Shown: one piece after another, positions 17,180 to 26,849 of the stretch
How positions within the stretch are numbered: the stretch's first letter is position 1
Layout of the letters: every line of letters starts with the position of its first letter
DNA from: Shimwellia blattae DSM 4481 = NBRC 105725
GTDB taxonomy: Bacteria > Pseudomonadota > Gammaproteobacteria > Enterobacterales > Enterobacteriaceae
Length of the DNA: 64,000 bases
Assembly (NCBI RefSeq): GCF_000262305.1
Contig: NC_017910.1
Span: 3,968,001 to 4,032,000 of the forward strand
Direction of reading: 5' to 3'
The notes under the pieces: model-generated
What the model saw: the letters and a program-made list of their open reading frames with translations, nothing else
The model's database searches: none
What the model was told of the DNA's origin: nothing
Position numbers and translations under genes: made by a program

Positions 17180-17218
17180 ATTGTATTTTTATTCAAAATA
17201 AATGCATGAATATTGATA
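17180..17218. promoter_or_regulatory. Double ARG box controlling argE and argCBH
   Basis: Two 18-base ARG boxes, 17180-17197 (ATTGTATTTTTATTCAAA) and 17201-17218 (AATGCATGAATATTGATA), are separated by 3 bases, the standard ArgR hexamer arrangement. The layout is the same as the E. coli argECBH divergent operator. ArgR with arginine should repress both directions. Confidence 0.9.
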
Positions 17219-17243
17219 CTATCCAACCAAAGGTATGTCAACA

Positions 17244-18395
17244 GTGAAGATGAAATTACCGCCATTTATCGAGATTTACCGCGCCCTGATCGCCACACCA
17301 TCGATCAGCGCCACCGACAGCGCACTCGATCAAAGCAATGCGTCTTTAATCAATCTGCTGGCCGGATGGTTTAGCGATCTGGGCTTCACGGTGGAAGTGC
17401 AACCTGTTCCCGGCACCCGCAACAAATTCAACCTGCTGGCCAGCACCGGCACCGGGGCCGGTGGCCTGCTGCTGGCGGGCCATACCGACACGGTGCCGTT
17501 TGATGACGGCCGCTGGACCCGGGACCCCTTTACCTTAACTGAGCACGACAACAAACTTTACGGCCTCGGCTCTGCCGATATGAAAGGCTTCTTTGCCTTT
17601 ATTCTTGATGCATTACGGGATGTGGACGTCACAAAACTGGCGAAACCGCTCTATATCCTGGCCACCGCAGACGAAGAAACCAGCATGGCCGGTGCCCGCT
17701 ACTTTGCCGAACACGCCACCATCCGGCCGGACTGCGCCATTATTGGTGAGCCCACCTCTCTGCAGCCGGTGCGCGCCCACAAAGGCCATATGTCCAGCGC
17801 TATCCGGGTGACCGGCCAGTCTGGCCACTCCAGCGATCCGGCCCGTGGCGTTAACGCCATTGAGATTATGCACGATGCCATCGGCCATATTCTGACCCTG
17901 CGCGACACGCTGAAAACCCGCTACCACCACGCCGCATTTACCGTGCCGTACCCCACCCTGAATCTCGGCCATATCAGCGGTGGTGATGCCGCTAACCGGA
18001 TTTGCGCCTGCTGCGAGCTGCATATGGATATTCGCCCGCTGCCGGGGCTGACGCTTTCTGATCTTAACGGCCTGCTGGCTGATGCGCTGGCACCGGTGAG
18101 CGAGCAGTGGCCGGGGCATCTGGCTATCAGTGAATTACACCCGCCGATCCCGGGCTACGAATGCCCGGTAGAGGATCCGCTCGTCCAGGTGGTGGAGAAA
18201 CTGCTCAACACCCGGACCGAAGTCGTGAATTACTGTACCGAAGCGCCGTTTATTCAGAATCTCTGCCCGACCCTGGTGCTGGGCCCGGGCTCCATTGAGC
18301 AGGCCCACCAGCCCGATGAATATCTCGAAACCCGGTTTATCAAACCAACCCGGGAATTAATTACCCAGGTTATTCATCATTTTTGCTGGCACTGA
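17244..18395 (+). CDS. argE: Acetylornithine deacetylase
   Basis: This 383-residue M20-family zinc hydrolase converts N-acetylornithine to ornithine. Metal-site motifs are LLAGHTDTVPFDD (His-x-Asp), GLGSADMKGF (Asp) and TADEETSMAGA (Glu-Glu). GTG 17244 was chosen over ATG 17235: AAAGG at 17229-17233 is only one base from the ATG but correctly placed for the GTG. This gives the E. coli length, and argE in E. coli also uses GTG. It is divergent from argCBH across the ARG boxes. Confidence 0.95.
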   Translation: MKMKLPPFIEIYRALIATPSISATDSALDQSNASLINLLAGWFSDLGFTVEVQPVPGTRNKFNLLASTGTGAGGLLLAGHTDTVPFDDGRWTRDPFTLTEHDNKLYGLGSADMKGFFAFILDALRDVDVTKLAKPLYILATADEETSMAGARYFAEHATIRPDCAIIGEPTSLQPVRAHKGHMSSAIRVTGQSGHSSDPARGVNAIEIMHDAIGHILTLRDTLKTRYHHAAFTVPYPTLNLGHISGGDAANRICACCELHMDIRPLPGLTLSDLNGLLADALAPVSEQWPGHLAISELHPPIPGYECPVEDPLVQVVEKLLNTRTEVVNYCTEAPFIQNLCPTLVLGPGSIEQAHQPDEYLETRFIKPTRELITQVIHHFCWH

Positions 18396-18404
18396 TCATT
18401 CGGT

Positions 18405-18430
18405 AAAAAGGGGGGAATTCCCCTTTTTTA
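18405..18430 (+). terminator. argE terminator
   Basis: An A-run and AAAAGGGG pair with CCCCTTTTTT around GGAATT, ten bases after the argE stop. This is a typical intrinsic terminator. Confidence 0.85.
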
Positions 18431-18694
18431 TCCTCCGGTTTTTTACTTTTCGATAAGAATTACTTATTTGCCATTCCCCGGGTTAAATTTCGTAAATTTG
18501 CGCGGTTTACTCGTTTGCTGAACCGTTTTCGCAACAATTGACGAATGGGATCTATCGTGGCTTTATAAAAGACGGTGTTGAACCCGCGAGGGTGAAATTG
18601 GGTAATTCTTCCCGAAAACTGACTGGTACAGTCCAGCGGGCTGTTTTTCCGGAAAGCACAGGGTAAAAATAAAAGATTGGGTGTCTGGGGTCAT
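18431..18694. other. ppc upstream region
   Basis: This 264-base stretch between the argE terminator and ppc has no supported gene. It must hold the ppc promoter; several AT-rich blocks (18470-18510, 18540-18575) could supply it, but none is a clear consensus match. A leader with GC-rich inverted segments near 18622-18655 (CCAGCGGGCTG) precedes the start. Confidence 0.4.
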
Positions 18695-21346
18695 ATGAAC
18701 GAACGCTATTCCGCTTTGCGAAGTAATGTCAGTATGCTCGGCAAACTGCTCGGGGATACCATCAGGGACGCGCTGGGAGAAAATATTCTCGACCGCGTAG
18801 AAACCATCCGTAAATTGTCCAAATCTTCCCGTGCCGGCAATGAGTCAGATCGCCAGGCGCTGCTCACCACATTGCAGAATTTATCGAACGATGAGCTGTT
18901 ACCGGTAGCCCGCGCCTTCAGCCAGTTCCTGAATCTGGCCAACACTGCCGAGCAGTACCACAGTATGTCTCCCCACGGCGAGGCGGCCAACAACCCGGAA
19001 ATTATCGCCAATACCGTGCGCAAACTGCGGGAAGAGCACGCCCTGTCTGATGCGGATATCCGGCACTCGCTGGAGTCCCTCTCCCTGGAGCTGGTGCTGA
19101 CCGCCCACCCGACCGAAATTACCCGCCGCACGCTGATCCACAAACTGGTGGAGGTCAACAGCTGCCTGAAACAGCTCGACCACAACGATCTGACCGATTA
19201 TGAGCGCAATCTGGTGATGCGCCGTCTGCGCCAGCTGATTGCCCAGTCATGGCACACGGATGAGATTCGTAAACACCGCCCGACCCCGGTAGACGAAGCC
19301 AAATGGGGCTTTGCCGTGGTGGAAAACAGCCTCTGGGAAGGGGTGCCGAATTACCTGCGCGAGCTGAACGAACAGCTCGATGAAACCCTGGATTACAAGC
19401 TGCCGGTGGACTTTGTCCCGGTGCGCTTTACCTCCTGGATGGGGGGAGACCGGGACGGTAACCCGAACGTGACCGCCGATATTACCCGCCACGTGTTGCT
19501 GCTCAGCCGCTGGAAGGCCACCGATCTGTTCCTGAAAGATATCCAGGTGCTTATTTCTGAGCTGTCGATGGTGGAATGTACCGATGAGCTGCGCCAGCGG
19601 GTGGGGGATGAAGGCGAACAGGAGCCATACCGCTACCTGATGAAACAGCTGCGCAGCCAGCTGATGTCCACCCAGGCCTGGCTGGAAGCGCGCCTGAAAG
19701 GCCAGAAACTGCCGAAGCCCAAAGATCTTATCACCCACAACGCCCAGCTGTGGGACCCGCTGCTGGCCTGTTATAACTCCCTGCAGGCCTGCGGCATGGG
19801 GATAATCGCCAACGGCGAGCTGCTGGACACCCTGCGCCGGGTGAAAGCCTTTGGCGTGCCGCTGGTGCGGATAGACATCCGCCAGGAGAGCACCCGCCAC
19901 AGCGAAGCGCTGGGCGAAATTACCCGCTATCTGGGCCTTGGCGACTATGAAAGCTGGTCAGAGGCCGACAAGCAGGCGTTCCTGATCCGCGAGCTGAACT
20001 CCAAACGCCCGCTGCTGCCGCGCCAGTGGGAGCCCAGCGCCGACACCCGTGAGGTGCTCGATACCTGCAAGGTGATTGCCGAAGCGCCCCAGGGCTCCAT
20101 TGCCGCCTATGTTATCTCCATGGCGAAAACCCCGTCCGACGTGCTGGCAGTCCACCTGCTGCTTAAAGAGGCGGGGATCAGCTTCGCCATGCCGGTGGCC
20201 CCGCTGTTTGAAACCCTCGAAGACCTGAACAACGCGAACGACGTAATGAGCCAGCTGCTGAGTATTGACTGGTATCGCGGGTTTATTCAGGGCAAACAGA
20301 TGGTGATGATTGGCTATTCGGACTCGGCCAAAGATGCAGGCGTGATGGCGGCCTCCTGGGCCCAGTACCAGGCGCAGGATGCACTGATCAAAACCTGCGA
20401 AAAAGCCGGTATCGCGCTGACCCTATTCCACGGGCGCGGTGGCTCTATTGGCCGCGGCGGCGCACCGGCCCACGCGGCCCTGCTGTCGCAGCCCCCGGGC
20501 AGCCTGAAAGGCGGCCTGCGGGTGACCGAACAGGGCGAGATGATCCGCTTCAAATACGGGCTGCCGGAAGTGACCGTCGCCAGCCTGTCGCTGTACACCA
20601 GCGCCATTCTTGAGGCCAACCTGCTGCCGCCGCCGGAGCCCAAACCGGAATGGCGCCGGATTATGGACGAGCTTTCGACCATCTCCTGCGATATGTACCG
20701 TGGCTACATTCGTGAGAATAAAGACTTCGTGCCCTATTTCCGCTCCGCAACGCCAGAGCTGGAGCTGGGTAAACTGCCGCTTGGCTCGCGCCCGGCCAAA
20801 CGCCGCCCTACCGGTGGCGTTGAGTCGCTGCGCGCGATCCCCTGGATCTTCGCCTGGACCCAGAACCGCCTGATGCTGCCCGCCTGGCTGGGTGCCGGTG
20901 CCGCACTGCAAAAAGTGGTGGAAGACGGCAGGCAGAGCAAGCTGGAAGCCATGTGTCGCGACTGGCCGTTCTTCTCTACCCGCCTGGGTATGCTGGAGAT
21001 GGTGTTTGCCAAAGCGGATCTGTGGCTGGCGGAATACTACGATCAGCGCCTGGTAAATACCGCCCTGTGGCCCCTGGGGCTGGAGCTGCGCAAACAGCTG
21101 GAGGCCGACATCAAACTGGTGCTGGCCATCGCGAACGATGCCCATCTGATGGCCGACTTACCGTGGATAGCAGAGTCAATTACGCTGCGTAATATCTATA
21201 CCGACCCGCTTAACGTGCTCCAGGCCGAGCTGCTGCACCGCTCGCGCCAGGCCGAAGAGCAAGGCGCCCAGCCGGATCCCCGGGTGGAACAGGCGCTGAT
21301 GGTGACCATCGCCGGGGTTGCGGCAGGTATGCGTAATACCGGTTAA
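18695..21346 (+). CDS. ppc: Phosphoenolpyruvate carboxylase
   Basis: This 883-residue enzyme, the E. coli length, carboxylates phosphoenolpyruvate to oxaloacetate to refill the TCA cycle. The catalytic His motif is VLTAHPTEITRR, and the second signature is VMIGYSDSAKDAG. The glycine-rich loop FHGRGGSIGRGG and the C-terminal MRNTG are present. The start at 18695 (MNERYSALRS) matches the family; the frame extends six codons upstream without conservation. It is a single-gene unit with its own hairpin. Confidence 0.98.
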   Translation: MNERYSALRSNVSMLGKLLGDTIRDALGENILDRVETIRKLSKSSRAGNESDRQALLTTLQNLSNDELLPVARAFSQFLNLANTAEQYHSMSPHGEAANNPEIIANTVRKLREEHALSDADIRHSLESLSLELVLTAHPTEITRRTLIHKLVEVNSCLKQLDHNDLTDYERNLVMRRLRQLIAQSWHTDEIRKHRPTPVDEAKWGFAVVENSLWEGVPNYLRELNEQLDETLDYKLPVDFVPVRFTSWMGGDRDGNPNVTADITRHVLLLSRWKATDLFLKDIQVLISELSMVECTDELRQRVGDEGEQEPYRYLMKQLRSQLMSTQAWLEARLKGQKLPKPKDLITHNAQLWDPLLACYNSLQACGMGIIANGELLDTLRRVKAFGVPLVRIDIRQESTRHSEALGEITRYLGLGDYESWSEADKQAFLIRELNSKRPLLPRQWEPSADTREVLDTCKVIAEAPQGSIAAYVISMAKTPSDVLAVHLLLKEAGISFAMPVAPLFETLEDLNNANDVMSQLLSIDWYRGFIQGKQMVMIGYSDSAKDAGVMAASWAQYQAQDALIKTCEKAGIALTLFHGRGGSIGRGGAPAHAALLSQPPGSLKGGLRVTEQGEMIRFKYGLPEVTVASLSLYTSAILEANLLPPPEPKPEWRRIMDELSTISCDMYRGYIRENKDFVPYFRSATPELELGKLPLGSRPAKRRPTGGVESLRAIPWIFAWTQNRLMLPAWLGAGAALQKVVEDGRQSKLEAMCRDWPFFSTRLGMLEMVFAKADLWLAEYYDQRLVNTALWPLGLELRKQLEADIKLVLAIANDAHLMADLPWIAESITLRNIYTDPLNVLQAELLHRSRQAEEQGAQPDPRVEQALMVTIAGVAAGMRNTG

Positions 21347-21362
21347 TCCCGTTTATCCTCCC

Positions 21363-21396
21363 TTCGCGACTTTCTGGCCAGCCGGAAAGTCGCGAA
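21363..21396 (+). terminator. ppc terminator
   Basis: A 12-bp perfect stem (21363-21374 with 21385-21396) with a 10-base loop lies 16 bases after the ppc stop. Only a short T-rich tail follows. Confidence 0.65.
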
Positions 21397-21507
21397 TTGT
21401 GCTATAGTTGCCCGGCGCAATTATTTATGCTGCCGTCTGGCTGACGCTCAGGATTGCTTAAGGTTTTGGCATTACCCTCAGCGTATTTTCACCAGACAGG
21501 TCATAAT

Positions 21508-23238
21508 ATGCACACTACTCACTCCCAGGCTAAACCAACATTTAGCTGGAAAGCCCTTGGCTGGGTACTTCTCTATTTTTGGTATTTCTCCACCGTTTTA
21601 CAGGTTGCCATACTTATCTCCGGGTACAGCGGTACGAACGGTTTCCGGGACTCTCTGCTCTACAGCTCCCTGTGGCTGATCCCGGTATTTTTATTCCCGA
21701 AATACACCCGCACAATTGCCGCAGTGATCGGCGTTATCCTGTGGGCCGCCTCCCTGGCGGCGCTGAGCTATTTTGTTATCTACGGCCAGGAATTCTCGCA
21801 AAGCGTGCTGTTTGTGATGTTTGAAACCAACGCCAACGAGGCCCGCGAATACATTGGCCAGTATTTCAGCCTGAAACTGGTGTTGTGTACCGCCGCCTAT
21901 ACCCTGGGTGCCGTGTTGTTGTGGACCCGGCTGCGCCCGGTCTATATCCGCAGGCCCTGGCACTGGCTGGTGTCGTTCGCCATTCTGTTCGGCCTGATCC
22001 TGAACCCCATCGGCCTCAATATCCTGAAGGGGAAAAATATCGCCCAGGCCTCTGGCGCACTGATGGGCCGGATGGAGCCCGCCGCCCCCTGGCAGCTGGC
22101 CGTGGGGTATGTGCAGTACCGCACCCAGCTCAACAGCCTGAACGCCCTGCTCAGTGAGAACAACGCACTGCCGCCGCTGCAAAACCTGAAAGACCTCTCC
22201 GGCAATGCCCCGCGCACCCTGGTCCTGGTGATAGGCGAATCCACCCAGCGTGGCCGTATGAGCCTGTATGGCTACCACCGGGAAACCACCCCGGAGCTGG
22301 ACGCCATACACAAAAACGATCCGCGCCTGGCGGTATTCAACAACGTGGTGACCTCACGCCCGTATACCATTGAAATTCTGCAGCAGGCGCTGACCTTTGC
22401 CGACGAAAAAAACCCGGATCTCTACCTGAGCCGCCCCTCGCTGATGAACATGATGAAGCAGGCAGGCTACAAGACATTCTGGATAACCAACCAGCAGACC
22501 ATGACCAAGCGCAACACCATGCTGACGGTGTTCTCTAAGCAGACGGACGAGCAGTTCTATATGAACCAGCAGCGCACCCAGAGCGCCCGGGAATACGATA
22601 CCAACGTGCTGGAGCCGTTTAAAAAAGTGCTTGCGGATCCGGCGCCCCGGAAATTTATTATCGTGCATCTGCTGGGTACACACATTCGCTATGAATTCCG
22701 CTACCCGGAAAACTGGGGCAAATTCGACAACAAAACGGATGACTTACCCCCGGGGCTGAACGACACGCAAATTACCGACTACAACACCTACGACAACGCG
22801 AACCTGTACAATGACCACGTGATAGCCAGCCTGATTAACGACTACAAGGCCACGGACCCTAACGGCTTCCTGCTCTATTTCTCTGACCACGGGGAAGAGG
22901 TATACGACACGCCGCCGCACCAGACCCAGGGGCGTAATGAGGAGACCCCCACCCGCCATATGTATACAGTGCCGTTTATCCTCTGGACATCAGAAAAATG
23001 GCAGCAGGCTCATCCGCGCGACTTTAGCGGCGATGTGAACCGCAAATACAGCAGCGCCCAGCTTATCCATACCTGGTCTGATTTAGCCGGTCTGCAATAT
23101 GACGGCTACGATCCGAGCCGTTCGCTGGTCAGCCCGCAGTTTCGCGAAACCACCCGCTGGATAGGTAACCCGTACAAGAAGGGGGCACTGCGCGATTACG
23201 ATAAACTGCCCTACGGGGATCAGGTGGGGAACCAGTAA
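21508..23238 (+). CDS. eptC: Lipopolysaccharide heptose phosphoethanolamine transferase EptC
   Basis: This 576-residue inner-membrane enzyme has about five N-terminal helices (residues 15-190) and a periplasmic sulfatase-fold domain. It transfers phosphoethanolamine to heptose I of the LPS core. The nucleophile Thr is in GESTQRGRMSLYGY, and the metal motif SDHGEE is near the C-terminus. It ends YGDQVGNQ as in E. coli YijP. The start at 21508 (MHTTHSQAK) matches the family; the upstream in-frame extension is promoter DNA. Here it sits directly between ppc and metF. Confidence 0.95.
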   Translation: MHTTHSQAKPTFSWKALGWVLLYFWYFSTVLQVAILISGYSGTNGFRDSLLYSSLWLIPVFLFPKYTRTIAAVIGVILWAASLAALSYFVIYGQEFSQSVLFVMFETNANEAREYIGQYFSLKLVLCTAAYTLGAVLLWTRLRPVYIRRPWHWLVSFAILFGLILNPIGLNILKGKNIAQASGALMGRMEPAAPWQLAVGYVQYRTQLNSLNALLSENNALPPLQNLKDLSGNAPRTLVLVIGESTQRGRMSLYGYHRETTPELDAIHKNDPRLAVFNNVVTSRPYTIEILQQALTFADEKNPDLYLSRPSLMNMMKQAGYKTFWITNQQTMTKRNTMLTVFSKQTDEQFYMNQQRTQSAREYDTNVLEPFKKVLADPAPRKFIIVHLLGTHIRYEFRYPENWGKFDNKTDDLPPGLNDTQITDYNTYDNANLYNDHVIASLINDYKATDPNGFLLYFSDHGEEVYDTPPHQTQGRNEETPTRHMYTVPFILWTSEKWQQAHPRDFSGDVNRKYSSAQLIHTWSDLAGLQYDGYDPSRSLVSPQFRETTRWIGNPYKKGALRDYDKLPYGDQVGNQ

Positions 23239-23246
23239 CCGGAAAC

Positions 23247-23274
23247 ACAAAAGCCACCGTCAGGTGGCTTTTGT
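23247..23274. terminator. Bidirectional terminator of eptC and metF
   Basis: A 12-bp perfect stem, ACAAAAGCCACC paired with GGTGGCTTTTGT around GTCA, lies between the two convergent genes, with T-runs on both strands. Confidence 0.88.
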
Positions 23275-23290
23275 CGTTCAGGCAGGCGGC

Positions 23291-24178
23291 TTACAGGGCC
23301 GGGCGCACGCCGAGGGTATGGCAAATGGCGTAGCTCATTTCTGCCCGGTTCAGGGTGTAGAAATGGAAATCCTTCACCCCTTCGCGGCTGAGGATTTTCA
23401 CCATATCCATGGCGATATTGGCCCCCACCAGCTTGCGGGTTTCCGGGTCGTCATCCAGCCCCTCAAACATGTTGCTCATCCAGCTCGGCACCCGCACGTT
23501 GGTCATGGTGGCGAACTTCTGCAGCTGCTTATAGTTACTGACCGGCAGGATCCCCGGCACGATCTCCGCGTCGATCCCGGCGGCCACGCAACGATCGCGA
23601 AAGCGCAGGTAGCTTTCCACATCAAAGAAGAACTGGGTAATGGCGCGGTTAGCACCGGCATCGATTTTACGCTTCAGGTTAATCAGATCCGCCTGGGCGC
23701 TTTTTGCCTCCGGGTGGACTTCCGGGTAAGCGGCCACCGAGATGTCAAAATCCCCCACTTCCCGGAGCAGAGAGACCAGATCGGCGGCGTACATTTCCGG
23801 TTTGCCGCTGTTGGGCGGTAAATCCCCGCGCAGCGCCACAATATGGCGGATACCGTTTTCCCAGTAGTCCCGGGCAATGGTGCGCAGCTCGTCGCGGGTG
23901 GCGTCGATACAGGTCAGATGCGGGGCCGCTTCCAGACCGGTGCGATCTTTAATGCCTTTAATAATGCTGTGGGTGCGGTCGCGCTCGCCGGAGTTTGCCC
24001 CGTAAGTTACGGAGACAAATTTCGGCTTCAGGCTGCTTAAGCGATCGATGGAGTGCCACAGGGTTTGCTCCATTTCACTGGTGCGCGGCGGGAAAAACTC
24101 AAAAGAAACATTAATCGGGCCGGCTTCTGCCAGGCTCTGATTCAGAGCATCCCGCTGACTGGCGTGAAAGAAACTCAT
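23291..24178 (-). CDS. metF: 5,10-methylenetetrahydrofolate reductase
   Basis: This 295-residue FAD- and NADH-dependent TIM-barrel enzyme makes 5-methyltetrahydrofolate for methionine synthesis. Motifs include FEFFPPRT (catalytic Glu), HLTCID and ALRGDLP. Length is within one residue of E. coli. It has its own promoter with four MetJ boxes at 24231-24262 and shares a bidirectional terminator with eptC. Confidence 0.97.
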   Translation of the reverse strand: MSFFHASQRDALNQSLAEAGPINVSFEFFPPRTSEMEQTLWHSIDRLSSLKPKFVSVTYGANSGERDRTHSIIKGIKDRTGLEAAPHLTCIDATRDELRTIARDYWENGIRHIVALRGDLPPNSGKPEMYAADLVSLLREVGDFDISVAAYPEVHPEAKSAQADLINLKRKIDAGANRAITQFFFDVESYLRFRDRCVAAGIDAEIVPGILPVSNYKQLQKFATMTNVRVPSWMSNMFEGLDDDPETRKLVGANIAMDMVKILSREGVKDFHFYTLNRAEMSYAICHTLGVRPAL

Positions 24179-24230
24179 ACCTTACCTCATCAATCGCTTC
24201 TGATAATTATGTGTTGTGTATTGTGTTATT

Positions 24231-24262
24231 TGCCGTCTATCCGTTTAGACGTCCAGATGTAA
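24231..24262 (-). promoter_or_regulatory. MetJ box array upstream of metF
   Basis: Four tandem 8-mers related to AGACGTCT occur: TGCCGTCT, ATCCGTTT, AGACGTCC and AGATGTAA, beginning at 24231, 24239, 24247 and 24255. The third differs from consensus at one base. MetJ with S-adenosylmethionine is expected to bind them cooperatively and repress metF. Confidence 0.8.
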
Positions 24263-24350
24263 AAATGACGGAAAAGCGCGGTGCCGTCAACTAAATAATC
24301 ACCACCGCCGGTGAGGAATTTTCAGCTAACATGAATTTTCTTCACCATGC

Positions 24351-24381
24351 AAATAAAAACGGGCTGGCTTACGCCAGCCCG
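24351..24381 (-). terminator. metBL terminator
   Basis: A 9-bp perfect stem (24360-24368 with 24373-24381, loop TTAC) is followed on the minus strand by a T-rich tail (AAATAAAAA at 24351-24359 on the plus strand). It lies 33 bases beyond the metL stop. Confidence 0.85.
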
Positions 24382-24414
24382 CACGGGGATCGGAACCACT
24401 TACGCTGATGCCGG

Positions 24415-26847
24415 TTACAGTAACTGGGCCAGCCGGTTGATGTCGGACTGGAGAGCCCCGGCCGTTACATCGCGCCCGGCCCCGGGGCCACGAATAACCA
24501 GCGGGTTATCGCGATACCAGCGGCTTTCAATGGCAAACACATTATCGCAGGGCAGTAACGCGGCCAGCGGCTGCTCCGGGCGCACCGCCTCGACACCCAC
24601 CCGGGCTTTGCCGTTGGCATCAAAACGCGCCACGTAACGCAGCACCAGACCCATCTCCTGGGCGGCCTCAAGGCGCTGAGTCATCTGCTCGTTCAGGGCG
24701 TCTCCGTTTTCAAAGAAGAAGTCCACCGATCCCGCTTCGCAATCCTGGGGCACCAGAGACTCCACCCGCACCTGATCCGGCTCGATGTCATAGCCCGCTT
24801 CCCGGGCGAGGATCACCAGCTTGCGCATCACGTCTTTGCCGGAAAGATCCACCCGCGGGTCCGGCTCGGTCAGCCCCTGCTGCCACGCCTGATCCACCAG
24901 CTCCGTGAACGGCACGCTACCGTCGAACTGCAAAAACAGCCAGGACAAGGTGCCGGAGAAGATCCCACTCAGGGAGAGGATAGTATCCCCGCTGTCGCGC
25001 AGATCGCGCACCGTATGGTTCACCGGCAGGCCCGCGCCCACCGTCGCGTTATACAGCCAGTGGCGGCCGGTCTTGGCAAACGCGTCGCGGATCTGCCGGT
25101 ACTGCTGGCTACCGCTGGCGCCCGCCAGCTTGTTGGCGCTTATCACGTGGAACCCGTGGCTGGCAAAATCCAGGTAGCGATCCGCCAGCTCTTCACTGGC
25201 GGTGACATCCAGCACCACCAGATCGTCATACGGGTGGTTACGCATCCACTGGAACAGCTCTTCTTCATCCACGCCGGTGGCGTCGTCGTTAAAGAACGCC
25301 AGCGCCCGGCTGGCATTCAGCCCCTGGTAATTCAGCAGGCTGCGGCTGCTGTCTACCACACCGGCGAGCACAAACTCAAAACCAGTACGGGCAGAGAGCG
25401 TCTCCTGCTCGCGGGCAAACAGCTCCAGCCAGCGGGAGCCGATATTCCCTTTCCCGAACAGCACCAGACCAATGCGCTTCTCAGCGCGGAACAGTGACTG
25501 GTGCAGCCCCTGGACCAGGCTCTCGGTCGGGCCGCCGCGCAGTACTGCCACCAGGCTTATCCCCTGCTCGGACTGCCAGACAAACTCCACCGGCTGATCG
25601 TTAAGCTGCTGCCAGAAACGGTGGCCGTGCAGCGGGTTGCGGCAGACACCGGCCCCCACCATCGCTACCAGCGCCATCCCCTCACGCAGGGTCAGCTCAC
25701 CCGGCAGCGCCGCCTCCTTCAGCAGCCGGAGGGCGCTTTCCACCACTTCTGCGGTATAGCAGAATTGCAGCAGATGGCGATCCGGATGCACACCGGTCGC
25801 CAGCGGGCGCACCTGGGCACGCTTGAGCAGCGTCTCTATCTCTTTTTGTACCCGTTTCACGTCCTGGTCTGCCGGTACGCGGTATTCAATCAGCGCCACA
25901 CCATCGTGGCTGGTGACAATACGGGCACCGGTCCCGGAAGCCAGCACCCGCTCAATACGGGTAGAGCCCTGCTCCGGGGTGTAGCTGCAGCGCAGTTGCA
26001 GATCCACATCGCTGCCGGATACCGGCTGCAGGGTGCGGGTGTGCAGCACCGGCGCGGCCAGGCGGGCCAGTTCACTGGCTTCATCCAGGCGCAGCAGCGG
26101 CAGCAGGCAGGCGTCTTTAACTTTGCGCGGATCCGCGCTGTAGACCCCGGCCACATCACTCCAGATAGTCACCCGGTTCACCCCGGCCAGCGCGCCGACC
26201 TGGGTGGCGGAATAGTCAGAGCCGTTGCGCCCCAGCAGCACCGTTTCCCCGGCGTTGTTGCGGCAGATAAACCCGGTCACCACCAGGCGCTTATTCGGGT
26301 GCTGGGCCATCAGTTGCTGGAGCAGCGGCCAGGAGAGGCTTTCATCTACCTCGGGTTGGGCGGCCCGTTCGGCGCGCAGAAAATCCCGGGCATCCAGCCA
26401 GGCCGCGGCCATATCCTGCTGGTTCAGAACCTCAGCCATCAGCCGGGCAGACCAGATCTCCCCGTGCCCGACCACTTCGGCGTAGACCGCATCGGTAATG
26501 TTGCCGTCCAGCAGCGCCGCCAGGCGCTCCAGATCGTGAATAAAACGGTTAATCAGTATCCCGGCGGCATCGGCAGGCAACAAACCGCTAATCAGCTCGC
26601 TCTGGTAGCGGCGCAGCGACTGCTGGACCTGGTGCGCCGCAAGACGATCGGTCTGGCTCAGCTTCAGCCAGCTTATCAACTGATTGGTGGTACTCCCCGC
26701 CGCAGACACCACCATCATGTCACCCGGGCGGGAATAATCGGCCATGATACCCGCCACGCGCAGGTAACATTTCACATCGGCCAGGCTGCTGCCGCCAAAT
26801 TTATGCAGTTGACGACCGGCCGTCTCTGCAGGCACTGAAACACTCAT
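24415..26847 (-). CDS. metL: Bifunctional aspartokinase II/homoserine dehydrogenase II
   Basis: This 810-residue fusion enzyme has an N-terminal aspartate kinase (about 1-260, KFGGSSLAD and GRNGSDYSATQ), a regulatory linker, and a C-terminal homoserine dehydrogenase (about 460-810, GKGNIG and SANKLAG). It catalyses the first and third steps from aspartate to homoserine. Length equals E. coli MetL. It follows metB by 2 bases in the same operon, under MetJ control. Confidence 0.98.
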   Translation of the reverse strand: MSVSVPAETAGRQLHKFGGSSLADVKCYLRVAGIMADYSRPGDMMVVSAAGSTTNQLISWLKLSQTDRLAAHQVQQSLRRYQSELISGLLPADAAGILINRFIHDLERLAALLDGNITDAVYAEVVGHGEIWSARLMAEVLNQQDMAAAWLDARDFLRAERAAQPEVDESLSWPLLQQLMAQHPNKRLVVTGFICRNNAGETVLLGRNGSDYSATQVGALAGVNRVTIWSDVAGVYSADPRKVKDACLLPLLRLDEASELARLAAPVLHTRTLQPVSGSDVDLQLRCSYTPEQGSTRIERVLASGTGARIVTSHDGVALIEYRVPADQDVKRVQKEIETLLKRAQVRPLATGVHPDRHLLQFCYTAEVVESALRLLKEAALPGELTLREGMALVAMVGAGVCRNPLHGHRFWQQLNDQPVEFVWQSEQGISLVAVLRGGPTESLVQGLHQSLFRAEKRIGLVLFGKGNIGSRWLELFAREQETLSARTGFEFVLAGVVDSSRSLLNYQGLNASRALAFFNDDATGVDEEELFQWMRNHPYDDLVVLDVTASEELADRYLDFASHGFHVISANKLAGASGSQQYRQIRDAFAKTGRHWLYNATVGAGLPVNHTVRDLRDSGDTILSLSGIFSGTLSWLFLQFDGSVPFTELVDQAWQQGLTEPDPRVDLSGKDVMRKLVILAREAGYDIEPDQVRVESLVPQDCEAGSVDFFFENGDALNEQMTQRLEAAQEMGLVLRYVARFDANGKARVGVEAVRPEQPLAALLPCDNVFAIESRWYRDNPLVIRGPGAGRDVTAGALQSDINRLAQLL

Positions 26848-26849
26848 AC

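Noticed and set aside
25501..26838. Open frame of 445 codons on the plus strand
   Set aside because: It is wholly antisense to metL, with no recognisable domain; long antisense frames are expected in GC-rich coding DNA.
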